Position numbers and translations under genes: made by a program | DNA from: an uncultured Bacilli bacterium | GTDB lineage: Bacteria; Bacillota_I; Bacilli_A; RF39; UBA660 | Length of the DNA: 8,678 nt | Direction: 5' to 3' | Assembly (NCBI GenBank): GCA_934133155.1 | Contig: CAKPAT010000051.1 | Span: 1-8,678 of the forward strand | Notes under the pieces: model-generated | The model's input: the letters and a program-made list of their open reading frames with translations, nothing else | What the model was told of the DNA's origin: nothing | Databases searched by the model: none | Part shown: positions 1 through 6,162 of the stretch, piece by piece | How the letters are laid out: each line of letters starts with the position of its first letter | Numbering within the stretch: the stretch's first letter is position 1

Positions 1-45
1 AATTTATTGTTTTTCAGCTTTGATTTTGTATAGGTAGGTGATGTT

Positions 46-1674
46 ATGAAGAGGACTAGCTTTTTAGCCGGAGCGGTTATTTCTACTATGGGTATTGTTA
101 TTTGCAAGTTTATTGGACTTGTTTATGTTATTCCTTTTTATGCGATTATTGGTGCACGTGGTGGTGCTTTATATAGTTATGCTTATTCTATTTACAATGT
201 GTTTTTGACTTTAGCTACTTCGGGTATTCCGGTTGCGATGAGCAAGATTGTTAGTGAGTATAATGAGAGAGGTTTTTATAATACTAAAGAACGAGTTTTT
301 AAAGTAGGACTTCAGATTATTGGTATATTAGGCTTTATTTCTTTTGTCTTACTTTTTACGTTTGCTCCACAAATTGCTTATTTAATTATTGGTGATGTTA
401 AAGGTGGTAACTCTATTTCTGATGTTGTTATGGTTATTAGGGTTATTTCTACAGCTATTTTGGTTGTGCCTTTTTTAAGCGTTTCTAAAGGATATTTACA
501 AGGTCATAAGATTATGCAAGTGTCTTCGATTGCTAATATTTTAGAGCAGATTATTCGGGTTATTGTTATTTTAGGTGGTAGTTACTTAGCTTTAAATGTT
601 TTTCATTTATCTTTGAATACGGCTGTTGGGGTTGCGGTTTTTGCAGCGACGGTCGGAGCTATTTTTGCTTATTTATATGTTTTATCAAAAATTAGAAAAA
701 GTAAAGACTTAAAAAGACATGAAAAGCCTAACGAATATGAGAAAAAAATTACTGATAAGACGCTTAGAAAACAAATTATTTTTTATGCTTTACCTTTTGT
801 AGTTATTTCACTTTTACAGTCGGCTTTTGTAATGGTTGATATTTTTACAATGGTTAAGAGTTTAGTTAATATTGGTTATACTACGGCTATTGCGGAAGAT
901 GCGGTTAGTGTTATAGCAACTTGGGGCTCTAAGCTTAATATGATTGTTATGTCTATTGCGACTGGTATGGTTATGAGTTTAATTCCGGCTATTGCTTCTA
1001 GTTTTGCAGTTAAGAATTTTAAGGATGTTAATTTAAAGGTTAATCAAGCTTTGCAAACTTTATTTATTGTTACTATTCCTTTAGCATCTTTTATGAGTTT
1101 TATGGCTTATGGTATATGGACGGTTTTTTATGGATATAATGAGATAAATGGTAATATTTTTCATTTGCTTATTTTGTCACAAATTCCTCTTTCTGTGTGT
1201 TCTGTGATGGTTAATACTAATCAAACTTTGAATAATACTAAGGAAACGATTATGGCTTTAGGTGGTTCTTTACTTTGTAAAATTATTTTTAATATACCGA
1301 TGATGTATTTGTTTAATTTTATTGGTTTAGAGGCTTATTATGCACCTATTTGTTTGAATATGATTATTGATACATCTGCAAGTATTTTCCTTATGCATAA
1401 GGTTCGAAAAGAGGCGAATGTTAATTATTTTATGTCTATTAGAACTTTTATTAAATCTATTTTATGTACGTTTATTATGCTTATGTCCTTAGCTATTATT
1501 AATTTATTTATACCTTCTTTTTCTACTTCTAGGATTGTTTCTTTTGCACTTGTATGTTTATATGGTATAATTGGTGTTGGAATTTATTTATTTGCTGTTT
1601 ATAAATCAAAGACTTTAGATGAAGTTTTTGGTAAGAATTTTGTTTCTAATTTAATTTCTAAGATAAAGGGGTGA
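46..1674 (+). CDS. MOP-superfamily polysaccharide/lipid II flippase (SpoVB/YtgP-MurJ-like)
   Basis: Integral membrane transporter of the polysaccharide biosynthesis (MATE-like, MOP) family, expected to move an undecaprenyl-linked glycan such as lipid II across the cytoplasmic membrane. The 542-residue length fits the family. The N-terminus (first helix about residues 8-31, then GARGGALYSYAYSIYN and the segment ending SGIPVAMSKIVSEYN) closely resembles Bacillus YtgP/SpoVB proteins, where a GATGGAL-like motif precedes the second helix. Hydrophobic segments recur through the whole length (about 88-109, 125-146, 190-212, 241-266, 296-317, 335-360, 402-424, 431-450, 464-490, 500-520), consistent with 14 helices, with a charged loop near 215-240. 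The ATG follows an AGGTG-type ribosome site at 36-40. The stop overlaps the start region of the next gene, implying one operon. I cannot tell whether it is the essential MurJ or a SpoVB/YkvU-type paralogue, so I give no symbol. Confidence 0.9.
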   Translation: MKRTSFLAGAVISTMGIVICKFIGLVYVIPFYAIIGARGGALYSYAYSIYNVFLTLATSGIPVAMSKIVSEYNERGFYNTKERVFKVGLQIIGILGFISFVLLFTFAPQIAYLIIGDVKGGNSISDVVMVIRVISTAILVVPFLSVSKGYLQGHKIMQVSSIANILEQIIRVIVILGGSYLALNVFHLSLNTAVGVAVFAATVGAIFAYLYVLSKIRKSKDLKRHEKPNEYEKKITDKTLRKQIIFYALPFVVISLLQSAFVMVDIFTMVKSLVNIGYTTAIAEDAVSVIATWGSKLNMIVMSIATGMVMSLIPAIASSFAVKNFKDVNLKVNQALQTLFIVTIPLASFMSFMAYGIWTVFYGYNEINGNIFHLLILSQIPLSVCSVMVNTNQTLNNTKETIMALGGSLLCKIIFNIPMMYLFNFIGLEAYYAPICLNMIIDTSASIFLMHKVRKEANVNYFMSIRTFIKSILCTFIMLMSLAIINLFIPSFSTSRIVSFALVCLYGIIGVGIYLFAVYKSKTLDEVFGKNFVSNLISKIKG

Positions 1675-2756
1675 TGTTTGTGAAAGAGCTTTCTTTAGGT
1701 GAAAAATTTTCGGTTTTGTGGGATAATATTTTACAGCATCCTCTTTTTTTACTTTTGCTTTTTTTCCCTATAATATTTTTTCTTTTTAAAAAGCATGGTA
1801 GAAAGATTTATGCTTTAGTTTATTTATTTATTTTAGCTTTGGTTTTATTTACAGGCGGAGACGTTATTTTTGAACTTTTTGATAATATGATGAATGCACT
1901 TTTTATGACTTTGTATTTTCCTAATTTTATTACTCTTTTATTTGTGACTTTTGCTTCGGCTTTATTTGCATTTATTTCTTTTTTTAGTAAGAAGATGTAT
2001 AAGATTAATAAGATTATTAATTTTACTGGTTTTGTGATTCAGCAAATGATATTTTGTTTGATTTTGGTTTTTGTGAAAGTTAATGATGTGGATATTTATA
2101 CTGATAATGCTTTATATTCTAATAGTGATTTACTTACTTTAATGCAACTTTTAATTGGCTTTTTTACTTTGCAGGTTATGGTGATTTTGGTTATTAATGG
2201 AATTAACAAGGTCACGGATATTTTGGATGGTAAAGATAAAAAAGGCTATTTAGGTGAGTATGAGAAGAAAAGCCGGAAAATTAAAATGATTAAGCTTTCT
2301 AATAGTAAAATGGGGGTTATTAATGTTTCGAGTAATCCTAAGGTTTCTAAACTTAAGCCTTTTAAGTTCGATGTTGATAAACTTGAAAGTATTCAGTTTA
2401 ATGCCTCCGATAGACCTTTAGAAAATGAATTAGAAAAACCTGATTTACTTAAACCGATGGAGGACTCTTTGGCGGAAAATATTTTGTATAAACCGCATTT
2501 TATTAATGATAGTGTTTCACATGATAATTCTAGTGATAACAATTTAGATAATTTGGATAAATCTAAAGATCTTACTATTGATAATTTGGTTATTATAAAT
2601 ATTCAGGCTACTTTGGATACTGTTTTGAAGTTTAAGCTTGTAAGGCGTAGTATGGATACAAGTATGCCTATGGTGATTAGTAATTTAGATATTATTGATT
2701 TTGCTAAAACTATTGATATTTTAAGAAAATGCAAGCTTTATAGGAAGATTAAGTGA
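1674..2756 (+). CDS. Unrecognised five-helix membrane protein with long cytoplasmic tail
   Basis: I do not recognise this family. About 360 residues. The N-terminal half holds roughly five hydrophobic segments (near residues 20-40, 47-63, 80-106, 115-137 and 155-178). The C-terminal half is hydrophilic and charged: a basic stretch (YEKKSRKIKMIK), an acidic Ser/Asn/Asp-rich low-complexity patch near residues 280-305, and a final segment predicted to be alpha/beta (NLVIINIQATLDTV to the basic end KCKLYRKIK). The gene abuts the flippase: ATG at 1674 overlaps its TGA by one base. GTG 1671 and GTG 1680 are also possible starts, and the AAAGGGG site at 1665-1671 is spaced best (8 nt) for GTG 1680. 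Tight coupling to the flippase suggests a shared envelope-related role, but that is only guilt by association. A weak terminator-like hairpin begins at its stop codon. Confidence 0.8.
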   Translation: MFVKELSLGEKFSVLWDNILQHPLFLLLLFFPIIFFLFKKHGRKIYALVYLFILALVLFTGGDVIFELFDNMMNALFMTLYFPNFITLLFVTFASALFAFISFFSKKMYKINKIINFTGFVIQQMIFCLILVFVKVNDVDIYTDNALYSNSDLLTLMQLLIGFFTLQVMVILVINGINKVTDILDGKDKKGYLGEYEKKSRKIKMIKLSNSKMGVINVSSNPKVSKLKPFKFDVDKLESIQFNASDRPLENELEKPDLLKPMEDSLAENILYKPHFINDSVSHDNSSDNNLDNLDKSKDLTIDNLVIINIQATLDTVLKFKLVRRSMDTSMPMVISNLDIIDFAKTIDILRKCKLYRKIK

Positions 2757-2774
2757 CTTTTTGTCATTTTTTTT
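2751..2774 (+). terminator. Weak intrinsic terminator overlapping a stop codon
   Basis: The stop codon lies within a 7-bp stem, AAGTGAC (2751-2757) against GTCATTT (2763-2769) with one G-T pair and a TTTTT loop, followed by a T run to 2774 and more T-rich sequence to 2789. The stem is AU-rich and weak, so termination may be partial. It would separate the flippase operon from clpC. Confidence 0.35.
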
Positions 2775-2812
2775 TGTTTATTTTTTTTCAAGAATTACCA
2801 TTATATACATAG

Positions 2813-2829
2813 GATAATATTGAAAGGAG
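2813..2829 (+). promoter_or_regulatory. clpC -10-like element and strong Shine-Dalgarno
   Basis: GATAAT at 2813-2818 (5 of 6 to TATAAT) and AAAGGAG at 2823-2829, six bases before the clpC ATG, are the clearest signals in the 79-base gap. I cannot find a good -35 at 17 +/- 1 bases (TTTTCA at 2785-2790 is 22 bases away). If GATAAT is the real -10 the leader would be only about ten bases. No CtsR heptad direct repeat (GGTCAAA-type) or CIRCE inverted repeat is visible, so the heat-shock control common for Bacillota clpC is not evident. Confidence 0.3.
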
Positions 2830-2835
2830 AGGACT

Positions 2836-5115
2836 ATGCTGGGTAATTTTGAGGAAGATGCAAGAAGAGTTCTTGTTTGTGCTAAAAGTGAGATGAAGAG
2901 TTTGAGACATCCTTATGTTTCTTCAGAACATTTAATGCTGGCTATTTTGAAAAATGATAGGGATTTTAAATTTAAAAAGTATAATTTAGATTATGATGTT
3001 TTTAAGAGTGAAGTTGTGAAGATTTTAGGGGTTGGTAAAAAAGAGAATGAATGGTTTTTGTATACGCCTCTTTTAAAGAGAATTTTGGAAAATGCGGTGA
3101 TAGATGCTAAAGAAAATAATAATGGAACGGTTACGGTTAATCATTTGCTTTCTGGCCTTTTAGAAGAAGGAGAGGGTGTTGCGATTAGAATTTTGATGGG
3201 TATGGGTATTGATATTGATGATCTTTATAATGATTTTGCTTATAAGCTTGTGAAAAGTGGTTCTAATTTTAAACTTTTGGTGGATGAACTTGGTGTTGAT
3301 TTAAATAAGAAAGCTTTAAATGGCGAGGTTGATCCGGTTACTGGTAGGGATAATGAGATTAAAAGGGTTTGTGAGATTTTGACTAGAAGGTGCAAGAACA
3401 ATCCTGTTTTGATTGGTGATGCAGGGGTTGGTAAGACGGCTATTGTGGAGGCTTTGGCTTCTAAGATTGTATCTGGTGATGTGCCTCTTTCTTTAAAGGG
3501 TAAAAGGATTATTAGTTTGGATATGGCGACGATGGTTTCTGGCACTAAGTATCGTGGTGAATTTGAAGAAAGAGTTAATAAGATTTTGAAAGAGGTTTCG
3601 GATAATCAAGATATTATTTTGTTTATTGACGAAATTCATACTTTAGTGGGGGCTGGTGGTGCTGAAGGGGCGATTGATGCTTCAAATATTTTTAAGCCAG
3701 CTTTGGCCAGAGGTAAGATTAGATGTATTGGTGCAACTACTACGGATGAGTATAAGAGGTTTATTGAGAAAGATAGTGCACTTGAGAGACGTTTTCAAAC
3801 TGTTTTGGTTAATGAACCAGACGATGATGTTCTTTTGGATATTTTAAAAAATTTAAAAGGTATTTATGAGAATTTTCATAATGTAAGTATTTCTGATGAT
3901 ATTTTAAAAATGATTATTAATCTTTCTAATAAGTATATTTATAATAGGTGTCAGCCGGATAAGTCTATTGATATTTTAGATGAGGTTTGTGCTAGAACTA
4001 GTCTTTTAGAAAATAAAAACATGAAGCAGTATAGAGCTTATACTGGAAGGCTTAAGGATGTTCTTGAACTTAAGAAAAAAGCTATTTTGGAAAATGATTT
4101 TGATACGGCTAGTGGATTTAAGAATATGGAATCTAAACTTATGAACGATATTAATAATTTGGAACTTTCTTTTTATAAAAAGGAGAGGAAGATAGTTACT
4201 TTAAAAGATGTGGCTGGTGTTTTTAATGATAAGACCGGAATTCCTATTTATGAGCTTTTAAATGAGAAAAAGTCTATTATTAAACAGACTGAAAGTATTT
4301 TAAAAAAGAAAATTGTTGGGCAAGATGAGGCGGTTAGGGTGCTTTCTGACGTTTATAAAAAAATTAAGTTAGGTTTTCACGAGGGATGTTTTTCTCTTTT
4401 GTTTTGTGGCCCTTCTGGTGTAGGTAAAACAGCTTTAGCGAAAGTATTTGGTGAGAATTTGGTCGGCTTAAATAATATTATCAAGCTCGATATGAGTGAG
4501 TATAAAGAGGCTCATAGTGTTAGTAAGATTATTGGGGCACCTCCTGGATATGTAGGTTATGAGGATGTTTCTAATGTTTTAGAAAAAATTAAAAACAAAC
4601 CTTATTCGGTTTTGATTTTAGATGAGATTGAGAAAGCACATAGTGATGTGATTAATTTGTTTTTACAAGTTTTAGACGAAGGCGTTATGAAAGATAGTAG
4701 GGGATGTTTAGTTAGATTTGATAATGTTGTTATTATTATGACTTCTAATGTTGGTTTTCATGATGTAAGTGTTGGTTTTAATAATTCTACTTCTTCTAAA
4801 CTTAAAGACAGTTTTTCTATTCCTTTTATGAATAGGGTTGATAAGACGGTTATTTTTAATAATTTGAGTAAAGATGATATTTTAAAGATTATTGATTTTA
4901 AGATTAATGATTTGATTTTGAAATATAAGGATAAAGCGAGTATTAAAGTTTCTAAAGATGTTAATTTAGAAATTTTAAAACTTTCTGATTATGAGACTTA
5001 TGGGGCAAGAAAGATTGATAAGGTGATTAAAGAGGAAGTTGAGATGCAGGTTATTGATAATTTAATTGGCGATAATTACGATATTATGATTAGTGGTCTT
5101 AGGGTCAGAGTATAA
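2836..5115 (+). CDS. clpC: ClpC-type AAA+ protein unfoldase (ClpCP protease ATPase subunit)
   Basis: Cytosolic double-ring ATPase that unfolds substrates and feeds them to ClpP. Domain order is complete: Clp-N repeats (about 1-140); D1 with Walker A GDAGVGKT (194-201), pore loop GTKYRG (236-241), Walker B (260-266) and arginine pair R318/R319; a short UVR-type middle domain (about 411-438, ILENDFDTA) as in ClpC rather than the long ClpB coil; D2 with Walker A GPSGVGKT (525-532), pore loop GYVGY (571-575), Walker B ending D596-E597, sensor TSN (636-638), VGF ClpP-docking tripeptide (646-648), arginine finger R667 and sensor-2 GAR (723-725). At 759 residues it is shorter than Bacillus ClpC (about 810); much of the difference lies between the VGF loop and R667 and at the C-terminus. 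The usual FRPEFxNR motif reads FSIPFMNR. It stands alone, without ctsR, mcsA or mcsB beside it. ClpE or ClpL are less likely because no zinc finger is present and the docking loop is. Confidence 0.95.
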   Translation: MLGNFEEDARRVLVCAKSEMKSLRHPYVSSEHLMLAILKNDRDFKFKKYNLDYDVFKSEVVKILGVGKKENEWFLYTPLLKRILENAVIDAKENNNGTVTVNHLLSGLLEEGEGVAIRILMGMGIDIDDLYNDFAYKLVKSGSNFKLLVDELGVDLNKKALNGEVDPVTGRDNEIKRVCEILTRRCKNNPVLIGDAGVGKTAIVEALASKIVSGDVPLSLKGKRIISLDMATMVSGTKYRGEFEERVNKILKEVSDNQDIILFIDEIHTLVGAGGAEGAIDASNIFKPALARGKIRCIGATTTDEYKRFIEKDSALERRFQTVLVNEPDDDVLLDILKNLKGIYENFHNVSISDDILKMIINLSNKYIYNRCQPDKSIDILDEVCARTSLLENKNMKQYRAYTGRLKDVLELKKKAILENDFDTASGFKNMESKLMNDINNLELSFYKKERKIVTLKDVAGVFNDKTGIPIYELLNEKKSIIKQTESILKKKIVGQDEAVRVLSDVYKKIKLGFHEGCFSLLFCGPSGVGKTALAKVFGENLVGLNNIIKLDMSEYKEAHSVSKIIGAPPGYVGYEDVSNVLEKIKNKPYSVLILDEIEKAHSDVINLFLQVLDEGVMKDSRGCLVRFDNVVIIMTSNVGFHDVSVGFNNSTSSKLKDSFSIPFMNRVDKTVIFNNLSKDDILKIIDFKINDLILKYKDKASIKVSKDVNLEILKLSDYETYGARKIDKVIKEEVEMQVIDNLIGDNYDIMISGLRVRV

Positions 5116-5148
5116 AAAAAGCGCGAAGGGAGTTGAAACCTTAACGCT
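5114..5148 (-). terminator. Intrinsic terminator (minus strand)
   Basis: On the minus strand AGCG (5148-5145) and AAGG (5142-5139) pair with CCTT (5129-5126) and CGCT (5123-5120) around a 2x2 internal mismatch and a 9-nt loop, then a run of seven T (complement of the A run 5114-5120). The U tail exists only in this direction, so it terminates minus-strand transcription. It cannot act as a clpC terminator in the usual way because on the plus strand the hairpin is followed by AACATG. Confidence 0.55.
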
Positions 5149-5184
5149 AACATGTGATACACTATAAGTTATAAGCTGTATCAC
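5114..5184 (-). ncRNA. Candidate ~70-nt small RNA convergent with clpC
   Basis: Read on the minus strand, a promoter-like element is followed at the expected start distance (about 5184) by the 3'-arm of a perfect stem-loop, a short linker, and an intrinsic terminator ending in seven U next to the clpC stop codon. No start codon or reading frame of note lies inside, so an RNA product is more likely than a peptide. I cannot match it to a known RNA family. The alternative is that the same hairpins simply end transcription of clpC from the other side and protect against antisense reading. Confidence 0.35.
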
Positions 5185-5186
5185 AT
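5152..5186. repeat. Perfect 10-bp inverted repeat (stem-loop)
   Basis: ATGTGATACA (5152-5161) and TGTATCACAT (5177-5186) are exact reverse complements around a 15-base loop that itself contains TATAAGTTATA. On the plus strand it lies 36 bases past the clpC stop and could stabilise or end that mRNA, though a T run appears only from about 5210. On the minus strand it would form the 5' hairpin of the candidate small RNA. Confidence 0.7.
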
Positions 5187-5190
5187 TTAC

Positions 5191-5219
5191 ATTGTACTAC
5201 AATTTGCAATTTTTTTCTA
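5191..5219 (-). promoter_or_regulatory. Sigma-A-like promoter, minus strand
   Basis: TAGAAA (5219-5214, 4 of 6 to TTGACA), a 17-base spacer and TACAAT (5196-5191, 5 of 6 to TATAAT). The predicted start at about 5184 falls at the edge of the stem-loop. The -10 lies inside the odd palindrome ATTGTAcTACAAT (5191-5203), which could be an operator or only chance in AT-rich DNA. Confidence 0.35.
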
Positions 5220-5256
5220 GTACTTTTTGCACATTATTTATTTATATAAGTATTAT

Positions 5257-5286
5257 TTGTTATTAACAGCTGATAAACTATGTAAT
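5257..5286 (+). promoter_or_regulatory. Possible promoter for the Nudix gene
   Basis: TTGTTA (5257-5262, 4 of 6) and TGTAAT (5281-5286, 5 of 6) are 18 bases apart and 43 bases upstream of the Nudix ATG. A second candidate pair, TTGCAC (5227-5232) and TATTAT (5251-5256), is weaker at -35. AT-rich DNA gives many such matches, so this is tentative. The ribosome site AGAGGTGAAGG (5316-5326) before ATG 5330 is more convincing. Confidence 0.25.
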
Positions 5287-5329
5287 AATAAATGAAAATA
5301 TGTTATCTTACTGTAAGAGGTGAAGGCTG

Positions 5330-5808
5330 ATGGAATTAGTTGATTTATATAACGGGCAAAAAGAACTTACTGGAGAGGTAGTCCATTAGGAAAATTTAGG
5401 TTATCAGTTCATGTTTGGATTGTAAATGATAAAGGTGAGCTGTTAATTCAGCAAAGGGTAGCTACTGCTCATAAATTTCCTAATATGTGGTCTATTACTG
5501 GTGGTTCAGTTAGGGCTGGCGAAAATAGTTTAGATGGTATTTTAAGAGAATTATCAGAAGAACTTGGAATAAGTGCTTGTAAGAGTGATATGAATTTTTT
5601 AGCTTCTTATAAAAGAAAATTTGATTATGTTGATGTTTGGCTTTTAAATAAAAATATAGATACTAAAGATATTGTTATGCAGGAAGATGAGGTTCAAGAT
5701 GTTAAATGGGTAACTTTAGAAGAGTTTGAAAATATGCTTAATAATAATGAGGCGGTTAGGTCGTCATATGATTATTATTATAAGTTATATATCAAGCCTA
5801 TATTTTAA
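5330..5808 (+). pseudogene. Frameshifted Nudix hydrolase (isopentenyl-diphosphate isomerase-like group)
   Basis: Two reading frames together encode a typical ~163-residue Nudix protein. From ATG 5330, after a good ribosome site, frame one reads MELVDLYNGQKELTG, the usual start of this group, then hits TAG at 5387. The rest continues in another frame from about 5365 (TYWRGSPLGKFRLSVHVWIV) to the stop at 5806-5808. The second frame has no ATG, GTG or TTG before ATG 5485, which would remove the first half of the fold. The Nudix box GX5EX7REUXEEXGU is perfect (5503-5571, SVRAGEN...RELSEELGI), so the catalytic part has not decayed and the break is recent, or is a sequencing error. Such proteins hydrolyse nucleoside-diphosphate-linked compounds; the substrate is not predictable. 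The next gene starts within 20 bases of its stop. Confidence 0.8.
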
Positions 5809-5825
5809 AAAAGGAAATGTTTTTG

Positions 5826-6122
5826 ATGGAAAGTGATAATTTAAAACAACTGTTAGATGCTTTAATTGATTTTTTAGAAAATAGTGAAGATGTACAAAAA
5901 GCTCAATATTTAATTAATGAATTAAAGAAGATTAATAAGCATATTCCTACATATAGTAAACTAGAAGAACTTCATAAAATTGCGGTTGATTTAGATGTTC
6001 AGTACGATAGTTTTAACGATTTGTTATATTATTTTGATCCACTTTATGCAATGATTGAAAGAGTAATACATGAGGAAGAAGTTAAAAAAATAAGACAAGA
6101 AAATAAAGAAAAGAAATTATGA
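5826..6122 (+). CDS. Small hypothetical hydrophilic helical protein
   Basis: I do not recognise this 98-residue protein. It has no signal peptide or membrane segment, is rich in Asp, Glu, Lys and Leu, looks almost wholly helical, and ends in a highly charged stretch (EEEVKKIRQENKEKKL) that could form a short coiled coil. A Tyr/Phe-rich central part (QYDSFNDLLYYFDPLYAMIE) suggests a packed core rather than disorder. ATG 5817 gives three extra residues, but the AAAAAGG site ending at 5814 is only 2 bases from it and 11 from ATG 5826 (TTG 5823 is 8 away), so I prefer 5826. It follows the broken Nudix gene closely and is probably co-transcribed with it; a strong terminator follows its stop. Function unknown. 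Confidence 0.6.
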   Translation: MESDNLKQLLDALIDFLENSEDVQKAQYLINELKKINKHIPTYSKLEELHKIAVDLDVQYDSFNDLLYYFDPLYAMIERVIHEEEVKKIRQENKEKKL

Positions 6123-6158
6123 AAAAGCAGGTAGGATTAAATGATTCTATCTGCTTTT
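6123..6158. terminator. Bidirectional intrinsic terminator between convergent genes
   Basis: A 14-bp stem, 6123-6136 with 6145-6158 (AAAAGCAG against CTGCTTTT at its base, two G-T pairs higher up), closes an 8-base loop. It begins one base after the stop of the 98-aa gene and ends five bases before the asnB stop. The A4/T4 flanks give a U-tract in either direction (TTTTT on the minus strand), so it should end transcription from both sides. Confidence 0.8.
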
Positions 6159-6162
6159 ATAG

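Noticed and set aside
1..33. Possible 3' end of an upstream gene (frame ending TAG at 31-33)
   Set aside because: Another frame also runs open to TAG at 35-37; too few residues to decide or to identify a protein.
1672..1674. TGA read as tryptophan (genetic code 4)
   Set aside because: TGA here is followed at once by a ribosome site and a new start; TGG is used for Trp throughout and other genes end properly at TGA.
2757..2835. CtsR or CIRCE heat-shock operator upstream of clpC
   Set aside because: TGAC/GTCA half-sites at the stop codon form an inverted repeat, not the CtsR tandem heptads, and the CIRCE motif is absent.
3240..3545. Minus-strand open frame inside clpC
   Set aside because: Lies wholly opposite the conserved D1 coding sequence, without a ribosome site or recognisable domain; a shadow of the T-rich codon bias.
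3656..3847. Plus-strand alternative frame inside clpC
   Set aside because: Overlaps the D1 domain in another frame with no family resemblance.
5120..5148. tRNA T-arm-like sequence (GGTTTCAACTCC on the minus strand)
   Set aside because: No acceptor stem, D-arm, anticodon arm or CCA end fits around it; better explained as the terminator hairpin.
5114..5190. tracrRNA for a CRISPR system
   Set aside because: Hairpins plus poly-U terminator fit superficially, but no repeat array, anti-repeat or cas gene is in the window.
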